Source: Rhodomicrobium sp.
Lineage (GTDB): Bacteria; Pseudomonadota; Alphaproteobacteria; Rhizobiales; HXMU1428-3
Direction of reading: 5' to 3'
NCBI GenBank assembly: GCA_021604665.1
Contig: BQJK01000001.1
Location: 124,001-188,000 of the forward strand
Length of the DNA: 64,000 nt
Shown: positions 27,188-36,884 of the stretch, piece after piece
Layout of the letters: every line of letters begins with the position of its first letter
How positions within the stretch are numbered: position 1 is the stretch's first letter
Program-made: the position numbers and the translations under genes
The notes under the pieces: model-generated
Database searches by the model: none
Told to the model about the DNA's origin: nothing
What the model saw: the letters and a program-made list of their open reading frames with translations, nothing else

Positions 27188-28297
27188 TTAAGACCCTTTG
27201 CCAGGCAATAGCTTAATGATGCCTTTCGCAGCAGCAGAGGCAGCAGCCTCAGCTGTTCGCCCCCATGGGCCATTTAACGAGCCAGCAGGGATGCGGTTCT
27301 TCTGGGAAACGGTGCCAACCCGGTCGCCCTTGCCGTCATAAACGTTCCAGACAATGCGAACTTCCTGCCGGCCACCACCAGCGCCACGCAGTTTAACATC
27401 ACCCTTGACGCTATAACCGCCAGCAACTTTTTTAGTGGTGAGAGCAATGCCGTTTTTAGAGAGCTCACGCCTGAGAGCGTTGGTAAGAGAGATGCGTCCA
27501 TCCCCCGGTGCCCCGCGTACAGGGACAACCCGTGTCGCCAAAGAGACCTGTCGCTTCGTAACAGCGCCTGTCACTTCAGGGTCGCGATTATTGCTGGCCA
27601 CCAGGTCATTTCGGCGCCCCGGAGCTATGTTGCGCGGGTCAGAAGCTGGGCTTTTAGGCTTCGCTGTTGAGAACCAGCCAGAGAGTTTGGTAGAAGAGGC
27701 ATCCGCCACTTTCTGAATAACGCTATCATTGACCAGCGACCAGCCATTTTGGGTTTTCGGGCCCTTTAACAGCTCGCTACCCATAAGCCGGTGGATGCGC
27801 ACACCCTTACTGTCATTAATATCCCAGATATAAGAGAGTTTAGCGCCTGTTGTCTCTGGGGCCGCGACCAGATAACCGCGCACAAGATAACCAGCACTTG
27901 CAATTTCTTCCGTCACAGGCAGTTTTTTAGCCCGGGCTGCATTTTTAACAGCAACCAGCATGCGAGAGGAGACAGTGGCAGGGACACCAACAAGCGGAGC
28001 AAAGGCCACGGATTTAACAGGCCGCGCTGTTGAGGCAACCTTCTGCCCTTCAGCCGGGGTGCTTAAGCCAATATTGGAGGCAAGGTTAGAAGCATTGCTA
28101 CACCCGGCAAGGGTGAGGGCGATCAGAGCCGCAGCCATCAATTTGACGGCGCGAAGCGTGATGGTCGCAACTGAATGCAGCTGACCAAACGGATTTAGCT
28201 GTTGAAAAAATTTGAGCCGCCTGAAAAATGCAGACCCATAGACTGCAAAAGTGTGGACTGCAAAAGCGTGCCGACACGCAGCAAGATTATTACTCAC
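27188..28297 (-). CDS. Lipoprotein with two related domains, function unknown
   Basis: Up to 369 residues from a GTG at 28297 with AAGGGGG eight bases upstream. A lipobox (ALTLAGC, cysteine about residue 66) follows a short hydrophobic segment, but the 60 residues before it form an unusually long N-region. An internal start is possible. Two halves look related: 87-200 and 250-360 share a pattern of YLVRGYLVA / YSVKGDVKL then IWDINDSKGVR / VWNVYDGKGDR. That suggests a duplicated periplasmic domain. I do not recognise the family. Confidence 0.7.
   Translation of the reverse strand: MSNNLAACRHAFAVHTFAVYGSAFFRRLKFFQQLNPFGQLHSVATITLRAVKLMAAALIALTLAGCSNASNLASNIGLSTPAEGQKVASTARPVKSVAFAPLVGVPATVSSRMLVAVKNAARAKKLPVTEEIASAGYLVRGYLVAAPETTGAKLSYIWDINDSKGVRIHRLMGSELLKGPKTQNGWSLVNDSVIQKVADASSTKLSGWFSTAKPKSPASDPRNIAPGRRNDLVASNNRDPEVTGAVTKRQVSLATRVVPVRGAPGDGRISLTNALRRELSKNGIALTTKKVAGGYSVKGDVKLRGAGGGRQEVRIVWNVYDGKGDRVGTVSQKNRIPAGSLNGPWGRTAEAAASAAAKGIIKLLPGKGS
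28241..28270 (-). repeat. 15-bp tandem duplication in the lipoprotein N-region
   Basis: GACTGCAAAAGTGTG and GACTGCAAAAGCGTG lie head to tail and differ at one base. They encode the FAVHT / FAVYG-like repeat at the start of the lipoprotein frame. Confidence 0.7.
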
Positions 28298-28489
28298 CTT
28301 ATACCCCCTTAAAAGTCAGTTCCCGCTTGTGAGCTAGGTCTGTAAAAGGCCGGTGACATAATAGATAAGCAATACAACAAGGACACACACCGGTACCCTG
28401 TAGAATCACATCATTACCCATAGGACAGAATAGCGTCCAGTGGTGTGGATGAATTTGCTGGGAGTTAAAGCTGTTTCACACGATTAAAG

Positions 28490-28511
28490 GCAAAAATTGC
28501 GACAATTTTGC
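28490..28511 (-). terminator. Possible terminator after pgeF
   Basis: GCAAAATTG and CAATTTTTGC (minus strand) form an A/T-rich stem with one bulge directly after the pgeF stop, followed by CTTTAAT. The weak T tract makes this uncertain. Confidence 0.35.
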
Positions 28512-28512
28512 A

Positions 28513-29340
28513 CTAGTTAAGACCTATGGCGGAAATGTGGCGGCCATAATCAGCGATATTTTGATGGCAATTGCGCCGATAGCTGAAGAAAAGTGATTCG
28601 TCGCCATAAGTGCAGTGCGAAATTGCGTCTGCAGTGCCAATTCCAGCTGCAATCAAGCGGTGTTTGGCAAAATTTGGCAGGTCAAAATGCGGACGCTCGC
28701 CAGCAGCCAGTTCAGAGAAGAAGGCGCTGTATTCAGGGTTTTTGGAGAGAAAATCTGCTTTAAACTCAGGCCCTACCTCATAGTTTTCCAACGAGATAGT
28801 GGGCCCAACCACAGCTGTTAGTCTCTCGCGCACCGCCCCAAGCTGTTCCATAGCTTCTATAGTGGCCTCTAACACCCCGCCAACGGCCCCGCGCCACCCG
28901 GCATGAGCTGCGCCAACAACATGGGCCACAGGGTCCGCGAATAACACAGGCGCGCAATCAGCCGTTAAAATGCCAATCACCAACCCCGGCTTGTTCGTCA
29001 CCACCGCATCTGCCTTCGGGGCATCGGCAGGCTGCCACGGGCCATTAACAATCACGGCATCTGCACTATGATGTTGATAAGGCGTCATGATCAAAGGAGA
29101 GGGGGAGCTATTTACACTTTCAATAAGCTCACCGTCAAAAAGGTCATGTGCAATAAGGCGGCGGTTTTCTGCCACATTGGCCCGCTCATCATCAGAGCCA
29201 AACCCGCAATTCAGTGAAGAATAAACACCAGTAGAAACCCCGCCAACACGGGTGTAAAAGCCATGCCGAATTCCCTCAAGCATAAGTGCTGGGGCGGTTA
29301 TCTTTTGCGGACTGCTGCTATTGCTTTGGTTGTTGGTCAT
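28513..29340 (-). CDS. pgeF: Peptidoglycan editing factor, YfiH/PgeF family
   Basis: 275 residues from the ATG at 29340; another ATG lies four codons upstream. Purine nucleoside phosphorylase-like fold of the former laccase-domain family. The zinc/catalytic residues are in QHHSADAVIV (H), LTADCAPVLFAD (C) and GAAHAGWRG (H). In E. coli PgeF removes L-Ser-containing muropeptide precursors. The start overlaps the end of midA by 23 bp. lgt, midA and pgeF are a conserved alphaproteobacterial cluster. Confidence 0.92.
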   Translation of the reverse strand: MTNNQSNSSSPQKITAPALMLEGIRHGFYTRVGGVSTGVYSSLNCGFGSDDERANVAENRRLIAHDLFDGELIESVNSSPSPLIMTPYQHHSADAVIVNGPWQPADAPKADAVVTNKPGLVIGILTADCAPVLFADPVAHVVGAAHAGWRGAVGGVLEATIEAMEQLGAVRERLTAVVGPTISLENYEVGPEFKADFLSKNPEYSAFFSELAAGERPHFDLPNFAKHRLIAAGIGTADAISHCTYGDESLFFSYRRNCHQNIADYGRHISAIGLN

Positions 29341-30466
29341 TTCCGCTGCCATTCTGAGGTTCAACGATCTGATCAAAAGGCGGCGGCGGTGTAAAGCCGG
29401 GGCTGGAAAGGCACATTGCTTTAAACAAAGAGCCCATCTGTTCTGGCGCAACCAGCCGCACCACATCACTTACAAGTTTGTCTGCCTGTTGCTCGGTTGC
29501 AGTTTGCACAAGCGCTTCCGCTCTGGTGCCAATGCCAAGTTGAGAGAGAAAAGCGCCTTGATCCCTGGGGCCATATGCCCGCAAGCCCCGCGCAACTGCA
29601 AGCGCCCCAATTGCTGTAAAATCCACATGGGCGGTGAGGTCAATTTGCCCCGGCAACACAAATGGCGAGACCATATTATGTTTGTGAACAGCTTGCAGTG
29701 TTTCCCCCAATGAGGGGCCTTCATAGCCATAATCAATAAACAGTGCGGCCATCGGCGCTTTGCTGGCAAGCCGCTGCACATCATTCATCACCGCTTCAAA
29801 ATCGGGGCAGAATTCAAATATTGAACCAGGCGGGGCTGTATCAAACCGGGCAGGCACCACCATGCCCTTTGGCACTTCTTTCCCAACCGCAAAACAAAAA
29901 GCCCCCTCATCATCTAGCGAAACAACCCGCTCATGCCAGGCTTCAGCCTTTTTCACAAATTGGCGCACCGGCAAACAATCTAAAAATTCATTGGCAATAA
30001 TCAGCGTTGGTGAGGTTGGCACTTCAGCCAGGTTATCATGCCAGTGTTTCGGGCAATCAAACCCTTCAAGCGCTGCCATTTGCCGGGCCTTGAGGCTCAC
30101 TGAGCGCTCAACCATATGCACTGAAATGGTCTCAAAATTCGGGTGCAGCTTTTGTAAGGCGCGTAGCAAATCCGCCATCAAGGTGCCGCGCCCCGGGCCA
30201 AGTTCCACGATCTGCAAGGGGATAGGTTGGCGCATGGATTGCCAGGTTAAAAGGCACCAGATCCCAATCATCTCACCAAACATCTGGCTGATCTCAGGCG
30301 CGGTGATAAAGTCCCCCTCTGCACCAATCGGGTTGCCCGCGCGGTAATAGCCATGTTCGGGATCATAGAGGCACGCCTCCATAAAGGCGCGCGTAGAGAT
30401 CGGCCCATTCTGACTGATATAGGATTTAAGCTGTTGCGAGAGCGCAGTTTCTTCTTGCGATGACAT
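29318..30466 (-). CDS. Class I SAM-dependent methyltransferase, MidA/NDUFAF7 family
   Basis: 382 residues. The SAM-binding motif is VELGPGRGTLMADLL (about 88-102). The family marks GPISTRAFMEACLYDPEHGYY at the N-terminus and FIDYGYEG in the centre are present. The mitochondrial homologue NDUFAF7 methylates an arginine in a complex I subunit. A role in respiratory complex I assembly is inferred. It lies 91 bp after lgt and overlaps pgeF. Confidence 0.92.
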   Translation of the reverse strand: MSSQEETALSQQLKSYISQNGPISTRAFMEACLYDPEHGYYRAGNPIGAEGDFITAPEISQMFGEMIGIWCLLTWQSMRQPIPLQIVELGPGRGTLMADLLRALQKLHPNFETISVHMVERSVSLKARQMAALEGFDCPKHWHDNLAEVPTSPTLIIANEFLDCLPVRQFVKKAEAWHERVVSLDDEGAFCFAVGKEVPKGMVVPARFDTAPPGSIFEFCPDFEAVMNDVQRLASKAPMAALFIDYGYEGPSLGETLQAVHKHNMVSPFVLPGQIDLTAHVDFTAIGALAVARGLRAYGPRDQGAFLSQLGIGTRAEALVQTATEQQADKLVSDVVRLVAPEQMGSLFKAMCLSSPGFTPPPPFDQIVEPQNGSGNDQQPKQ

Positions 30467-30557
30467 AAACGAGTTTATAGCTTCCCTTAAACAACTTGAC
30501 TATAGCCAGGCGCTGCTTTTCACACTCACTTGATAAAATCTATGAGCGGCAATTCTT

Positions 30558-31376
30558 TTAAACAGCCTTCCGCTGCGAGCGCCAGATCAGATAAAGCCCA
30601 AGCGCAATCATCGGAATAGAATATAAAAGCCCTGGCGTTAGCGGTGTGTTGACGCTAACCGGATGTGCAAGATCTGGCTGGCGGAAAAAATGCTCCACCA
30701 CACTACGGGCAATGCCGTAACCGGCAAGGAACAGGCCGGTAACAAACCCCGGGTTTTGTAGCTTCATAAAATAATGTGTCGCCAGTCGAAGTATAATAAA
30801 CAGCAACAGCCCCTCTAGCGCCGCTTCATAAAGCTGGCTGGGGTGGCGTGGCTGGTCATCAGCGCCAGGGAATATCATGGCCCAGGGCACATCGGTCACC
30901 CGGCCCCATAGCTCACCATTCACAAAGTTGGCCAACCGCCCAAAAAACAACCCGATCGGCACAGATGCAGTCACAACATCAGTCAATGAAAGTATAGGCA
31001 AGCCCCGCCGGCGGGCAAACCAAATGGCAACCAGCGTTACAGCAATTGCCGCCCCATGAAAGGCCATACCGCCCTTGTTGAGATAAAAGATCTGCTCAGG
31101 ATTTTGTAAATAAAAACTAGGCTGATAAAACAGCACATAGCCAATCCGCCCACCTAGCACAACAGCCAGCGTCGCCCAGATCAAAAAATCATCAACATCC
31201 TCAGCGGTAATGCCAGAATTGCCGCCCCAGAGACGAGTGTTGCTAACCAGCTGGCGTACATAATACCAGCCAAGCAACAGCCCCACAGCATAAGCAAGGC
31301 CGTAATAGCGAAACTCAAGTGGGCCGAGAGAAAATGCCACTTCACCAATATCTGGAAAGGGGAGTAAACCCGCCAT
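30558..31376 (-). CDS. lgt: Prolipoprotein diacylglyceryl transferase
   Basis: 272 residues with about seven membrane segments. The Lgt signature is present as GRLANFVNGELWGR (about 145-158), with the conserved HPSQLYEA and the N-terminal RYYGLAYAVG. It transfers diacylglycerol from phosphatidylglycerol to the lipobox cysteine of prolipoproteins in the inner membrane. It is the first gene of the lgt-midA-pgeF group and would act on lipoproteins such as those at 27,188 and 55,707. Confidence 0.97.
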   Translation of the reverse strand: MAGLLPFPDIGEVAFSLGPLEFRYYGLAYAVGLLLGWYYVRQLVSNTRLWGGNSGITAEDVDDFLIWATLAVVLGGRIGYVLFYQPSFYLQNPEQIFYLNKGGMAFHGAAIAVTLVAIWFARRRGLPILSLTDVVTASVPIGLFFGRLANFVNGELWGRVTDVPWAMIFPGADDQPRHPSQLYEAALEGLLLFIILRLATHYFMKLQNPGFVTGLFLAGYGIARSVVEHFFRQPDLAHPVSVNTPLTPGLLYSIPMIALGLYLIWRSQRKAV

Positions 31377-31608
31377 AATCCTGAACCCTTTTATTTATTA
31401 AGTAACGCCGCCAACATAAGGGCGCGCTGAGCATATGTATTTAGCCGCGAGGAGACTGCGACCTTCCCCCCGTCCTGTCAAGTGATGAACTGATGACAAA
31501 TGATGAACGAAAGCAAAAAGGGTGACTGTTTCAAATCGCTCACTTGATCCCCTGGCTGAAGGGTGGTCTAAATACGATAACTGATCGCCAGCTAAGGAAA
31601 AGAAGACA

Positions 31609-31860
31609 ATGTCACAAAGCCAAAACCCGTTATTTGATGAACTCGCTAAATTGATGACCAATGCCGCTGGCGCCGCGCAAGGCATGAGCCAGGAAGTTGA
31701 AAGCCTCTTTCGCTCCCAGGGCCAGAAGATGCTAAATGAAATGGACCTGGTCAGCCGGGAAGAATTTGAAGTGGTGAAAGCCATGGCTGCCAAGGCCCGG
31801 GAAGAAAATGATGAGTTAAAGGCCCGCCTTGAGGCGCTGGAGAAAGCCGCTAAGAAATAG
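31609..31860 (+). CDS. ubiK: Accessory factor UbiK family protein
   Basis: 83 residues. It starts SQNPLFDELAKLMTNAAGAAQG and ends in a coiled coil (VSREEFEVVKAMAAKAREE to LEALEKAAKK), the BMFP / YqiC layout. UbiK homologues form trimeric coiled coils that help aerobic ubiquinone biosynthesis. AAGGAA precedes the ATG. Confidence 0.93.
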   Translation: MSQSQNPLFDELAKLMTNAAGAAQGMSQEVESLFRSQGQKMLNEMDLVSREEFEVVKAMAAKAREENDELKARLEALEKAAKK

Positions 31861-31925
31861 CCGCCACACTACAGCAGAAAAGGTGAAGTCCTTACCCCAA
31901 CTGTTTAAGTGTGAATGCTTATTTT

Positions 31926-31983
31926 AAAGTGCTTAATTTTAAGTGCTAAGTTTGAAGTGCTAAGTTTGAAGTGCACAATTGTG
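31926..31983. repeat. Short tandem repeat, 14-15 bp unit
   Basis: Four head-to-tail copies that each begin AAGTGC: two are identical (AAGTGCTAAGTTTG at 31941-31954 and 31955-31968) and the flanking copies are degenerate. It lies between the convergent ubiK and glutathione transferase genes. No coding or terminator role is visible. Confidence 0.75.
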
Positions 31984-32029
31984 AGCACTTGGTTTGGATT
32001 AGCCAACTGATAGAACTTGGAGAGAGAGT

Positions 32030-32710
32030 TTAACGGCCAATCATCCCCTGCGCTTGTTTTATAAAGCTCTGTGCCTGCTCATCATCATCACGGTAATTGG
32101 CCTCAAACGGCACCTTCGCCCCGGCGATAAGCGCCGGACGGCCCTCTAACTCAAGCAACCAGCGCTTAAGATGCGGAAACTCATCAATCTCCACACCCGC
32201 CCAGGCATAAGAGCGGACCCAGGACCAGTTAGCGATATCCGCAATTGAGTAATCGCCAGCTAAATAGCGATGGTCCTTAAGCCGTGTATCAAGCACCCCA
32301 TAGAGCCGCTTGGTTTCATTTTGATAGCGCTCAATTACAGCAGGGATCTTCTCTTCAAAATAGCGATAGAACACATGCGCTTGCCCCTGCATGGGGCCAA
32401 CACCGCCAATCTGGAACATCAACCATTGCAGCACAAGTGAGCGCCCCTTAGCATCTGATGGCAACAGCTTGCCGGTTTTCTCTGCCAGATACACCAGGAT
32501 AGCCCCTGATTCAAAAACTTGAAAATCATCCGCATCCCGGTCAATGATCGCCGGTATGCGCCCATTCGGATTAAGGCTAAGAAAGTCGGTCTCTTTCTGC
32601 ACACCCGTCGTAATATCAATCGGATGAACAGAATAGGGCAGGCTCATCTCTTCAAGCGCCGCAGAGACCTTCCAGCCATTCGGCGTGGACCAAGTGTAAA
32701 GTTCAATCAT
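32030..32710 (-). CDS. Glutathione S-transferase, YfcG/YghU-like
   Basis: 226 residues from the ATG at 32710; the upstream frame has no family support. The N-terminal thioredoxin fold reads [21 protein letters not shown], and the TPNG motif is that of the Nu-class disulfide-bond oxidoreductases YfcG and Ygh[16 protein letters not shown] is the glutathione gamma-glutamyl contact and [14 protein letters not shown] the C-domain signature. Probable GSH-dependent disulfide reductase, cytosolic. Confidence 0.9.
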   Translation of the reverse strand: MIELYTWSTPNGWKVSAALEEMSLPYSVHPIDITTGVQKETDFLSLNPNGRIPAIIDRDADDFQVFESGAILVYLAEKTGKLLPSDAKGRSLVLQWLMFQIGGVGPMQGQAHVFYRYFEEKIPAVIERYQNETKRLYGVLDTRLKDHRYLAGDYSIADIANWSWVRSYAWAGVEIDEFPHLKRWLLELEGRPALIAGAKVPFEANYRDDDEQAQSFIKQAQGMIGR

Positions 32711-32793
32711 GGCTAAGCCCTTACTTGTGAGATTTAAAAAGCAGCTGAAATGCTCACCCATTCTGAAAGAGAAAGGTTTAAGGCAAGCGCCCC

Positions 32794-33345
32794 TTAAAAA
32801 TCAAACGCGCCTCGGCATTTCTTCTCTCTATAAAGTTTGCTGATGCGCTTAAAGTGCGGCACAGATTGATGGAGAACAGCAATATAGTCCTTTAAGGAAA
32901 TATCAAATTTGCTGACCTGGCCTTTGAGATTGGTTATTACCATCTGCCCGCTTTTGCCTTGAAGGAGGGCATTATAAATCCGGTCATAATCTTTGCCGCG
33001 CCAAAAGGCCAGCGTTCTATTCCCGGTTTTAGGGCGATTGAAAATAGCCGCTGTCTTATTATCAACCAGCAGTTTTGCCGTTGAAATATTTTTCTTCTCT
33101 TTGCCAAGAACAGAGAAGTAACTCTTGTTATCAGGCACATAAACAAGGCGGGGGGCGTAATCCAATTTGCGGTACATCTGTAGTTGAATAGTGGTCGCAC
33201 CATCATCAGGCGCCACAACAAATTCCCAGGCCCCAACCCGGCCGGCAGCTGATTTGCAAACCGGAAGCTCACTATGAGCAACTGACATCCCAAATGGCAG
33301 AGCCAAAAGCATGAGGCAGATAATAACTATAGAACGCGTAAACAC
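32794..33345 (-). CDS. Small secreted protein related to invasion-associated locus B-like proteins (tentative)
   Basis: 183 residues from a GTG at 33345, which has GGAGGG eight bases upstream; the frame open to 33474 runs over a terminator and is not needed. A signal peptide (about 1-26, ends SVAHS) precedes a soluble domain with two cysteines, LPVCKSAAG near the start and KKCRGAF at the end. The mix of beta-strands recalls periplasmic alphaproteobacterial proteins, but I cannot assign a family firmly. Confidence 0.65.
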   Translation of the reverse strand: MFTRSIVIICLMLLALPFGMSVAHSELPVCKSAAGRVGAWEFVVAPDDGATTIQLQMYRKLDYAPRLVYVPDNKSYFSVLGKEKKNISTAKLLVDNKTAAIFNRPKTGNRTLAFWRGKDYDRIYNALLQGKSGQMVITNLKGQVSKFDISLKDYIAVLHQSVPHFKRISKLYREKKCRGAFDF

Positions 33346-33479
33346 AGGTAAACCCTCCGTATGAGTAGGTATAAAATGGCTACTGAAATCAGTTTTACTC
33401 GAAACGAAACAGAGGTCCACAAATTTGTACAATCTTACCACCAGGCGGCGAAGAAGGAAAAGCCGCTTAGGCAATAAAA

Positions 33480-33503
33480 AACACGAGGCAAAAGCCCCGT
33501 GTT
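33480..33503 (-). terminator. Intrinsic terminator after the His/Lys/Trp-rich gene
   Basis: AACACG and CGTGTT plus GGC/GCC pair around an AAAA loop with one mismatch. On the minus strand a run of T (the A tract at 33475-33481) follows. Confidence 0.78.
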
Positions 33504-33565
33504 CTTAAATTCTTATCGCAGATTTACATCAATAAATCGGCTGAAATCTTGTTCAAAGCCGGTGC

Positions 33566-34000
33566 TTATGGGCAGACCCAAACTGGACCAACTTTAAAGC
33601 AGCCTTTTTTATAGCCATAATGCTTCTTAGCTTTTTTCGGCCAGCATTTACTACCTACGTGACGGTGCCAACCACCGCCCCAGCCGCCGTGCCAATGCTT
33701 TTTCAGGTTACCATGGCAATGGCCCCATTTATTCTTCTTCTTCCACTTTTTCTTGATAGGTTTTGGGTTGCAGTTATAGCCGTGGCGGTGCCAGGCTTTG
33801 GTGCCCCATTTGCCAACCCAGTGTTTTTTGGCGTTGCTGTGGCAGCCTTTAACCTGGACGATGTTTGAATTTTGCTGAATCTGCTCTTTCACAGCTTCAA
33901 CACTGTTTGAAGGGGCAACCGACGCCGCCTGCGCCGATGAAAATGCCATAAGGGGCGCAAAAACCGCCGCCACTACAGCAAGAAATTTAAACTTAGACAT
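33566..34000 (-). CDS. Secreted basic protein with tandem CH...KKHW...WHRH...C repeats, function unknown
   Basis: 144 residues. A signal peptide (about 1-25, ends AQAAS) is followed by a short linker and a basic domain rich in Lys, His, Trp and Gly. Two modules repeat the pattern C-H-x4-KKHW-x-G-x-WG-x3-WHRH-x(3,4)-C: the first is about 53-77, the second about 94-118. A third partial unit KKAKKHYGYKKGC ends at the C-terminus. The paired Cys and His suggest metal or nucleic acid binding outside the membrane. GAGGAG precedes the ATG at 34000. Confidence 0.8.
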   Translation of the reverse strand: MSKFKFLAVVAAVFAPLMAFSSAQAASVAPSNSVEAVKEQIQQNSNIVQVKGCHSNAKKHWVGKWGTKAWHRHGYNCNPKPIKKKWKKKNKWGHCHGNLKKHWHGGWGGGWHRHVGSKCWPKKAKKHYGYKKGCFKVGPVWVCP

Positions 34001-34308
34001 GAAAAAAACTCCTCAATGGATCGATTAATCATAAAGCCAGCCCCGCTGAGCTGTAGGTCCCGACAGATAAAGTGTAGTCCAGAAAGGCAGGTAGCTCAAA
34101 TAAATAGAAAATATAGGCTTATTAAAGTGATAAACCGGATCAAATTATCACAAACAGCAACTGATAACACAGACACTGAGTGGAACTATACAACCAAAGG
34201 TAACTCTAAAAACAGAAAACCCGTTTGTTTCAGCCTAATGCGGATGCCAGCACTATCAGCCGGTGCTCAGAGTTGTAGATAGGCTGAGAGGGCCTCCCCC
34301 CCCAAAAA

Positions 34309-34338
34309 AAGAGCGCTTTCCGCAAGGAAAACGCTCTT
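34309..34338 (-). terminator. Intrinsic terminator of the groESL transcript
   Basis: AAGAGCG and CGCTCTT plus TTTCC/GGAAA pair around GCAA with one mismatch. On the minus strand it is followed by seven T (34304-34310). It ends the groESL mRNA after the two-hairpin element. Confidence 0.88.
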
Positions 34339-34359
34339 CACTTAAATCAATATAGATGG

Positions 34360-34456
34360 GTCTAATCTTCGCAGGGCCGCCCCAAGAAGATTAGACACGA
34401 TATTGGCCTTGAGCAAAGTATACTGAAGCGCGTTAGCGCTGAGGGACTTTACTCAA
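34360..34456 (-). repeat. Two-hairpin 3' UTR element, copy B (after groEL)
   Basis: Starts eight bases after the groEL stop on the minus strand. On the plus strand: stem 1 pairs 34360-34370 with 34386-34396 (11 of 11) around a 15-nt loop at 34371-34385; a 12-nt spacer; stem 2 pairs 34409-34419 with 34446-34456 (10 of 11) around a 26-nt loop at 34420-34445. Loops match copy A at 14 of 15 and 25 of 26 positions. The stem arms match at only 5 of 11 and 7 of 11, with eight covarying pairs. Confidence 0.85.
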
Positions 34457-34464
34457 CGACAGGG

Positions 34465-36162
<1,698 letters not shown>

Positions 36163-36274
36163 TTATAAAGGCGCAAGGTCTGCGTCCTTTTGTTTGTCTG
36201 CATCGACCTTAAGGGTAGATGCGGGGAGCAGGCCTCAGCGGCGCTCCCTAGGGTGCTTTGGCTAGCAACAGTGC

Positions 36275-36562
36275 TTAGCTAACAACGCCCATGATGTCGG
36301 ATTCTTTCATGATCAGCACATCCTGGCCGTCAAGTTTGACTTCAGTGCCAGACCATTTACCGAACAGCACAATGTCGCCGACTTTAACGTCAAGCGGTGA
36401 TAGATCACCATTTTCACTGCGCAGGCCATTGCCAGCAGCCAGAACTTCACCTGTTTGAGGCTTTTCTTGAGCTGAATCAGGAATAATAATGCCGCCGGAA
36501 GTTTTTTGGTCTTCTTCAAGACGCTTAACCACCACACGGTCATGAAGCGGACGAAATTTCAT
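36275..36562 (-). CDS. groES: Co-chaperonin GroES (10 kDa)
   Basis: 95 residues beginning [18 protein letters not shown], with the mobile loop around [17 protein letters not shown] and the roof [10 protein letters not shown]. It caps GroEL. The leader carries a CIRCE operator and a sigma-70-type promoter. A groES-groEL bicistronic unit. Confidence 0.98.
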   Translation of the reverse strand: MKFRPLHDRVVVKRLEEDQKTSGGIIIPDSAQEKPQTGEVLAAGNGLRSENGDLSPLDVKVGDIVLFGKWSGTEVKLDGQDVLIMKESDIMGVVS

Positions 36563-36641
36563 TAGTTAATCTCCCATATCAAATTACAATCGAACGTCAT
36601 CGCAGATTGTAAATTGCTTCAAATTCTAGAGGATAAGTTTG

Positions 36642-36668
36642 TTAGCACTCACCAGGAGGGAGTGCTAA
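36642..36668 (-). promoter_or_regulatory. CIRCE operator upstream of groES
   Basis: TTAGCACTC-9 nt-GAGTGCTAA is an exact match to the CIRCE consensus. HrcA is known to bind it and repress groESL. It lies directly downstream of the -10 box, at the expected transcription start. Confidence 0.97.
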
Positions 36669-36680
36669 TCGACATGGGAA

Positions 36681-36709
36681 GATGTAGGAGACTACGCCCC
36701 GACTGTCAA
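36681..36709 (-). promoter_or_regulatory. Sigma-70-type promoter of groESL
   Basis: On the minus strand a TTGACA box (complement of 36704-36709) and TACATC (complement of 36681-36686) are separated by exactly 17 bp. The CIRCE element follows 12 bp later. Confidence 0.8.
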
Positions 36710-36817
36710 GAGATATAGGCCAGAGTTCAGTGAAAATTAAGCCTACTGCAAGGCTATGGTTAATGAATTATTAAGGCGAAAAGCTGTTAAACCCGCGCCC
36801 CTGAACATAAAAATAAA

Positions 36818-36860
36818 GCGCCTTCGCCATAACCCAGGAGAGCGGGCATAGCGAAGGCGC
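36818..36860 (-). terminator. Intrinsic terminator after creD
   Basis: GCGCCTTCGC (36818-36827) and GCGAAGGCGC (36851-36860) form a perfect 10-bp stem around a 23-nt loop. On the minus strand TTTATTTTTA follows. Confidence 0.75.
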
Positions 36861-36884
36861 ACTGTGGAAGAGGTCACAACTCCT

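Larger units (their letters stand above)
34001..34464. other. Intergenic region between groEL and the His/Lys-rich gene
   Basis: 464 bp. The groEL-proximal part (34309-34456) holds the two-hairpin element and a terminator, listed separately. The remainder (34001-34300) should contain the promoter of the His/Lys-rich gene; nothing else is evident. Confidence 0.5.

Noticed and set aside
33346-33474. N-terminal extension of the secreted protein at 32794
   Set aside because: A GTG at 33345 has a strong ribosome binding site and a signal peptide directly after it; the extension lies next to a terminator.
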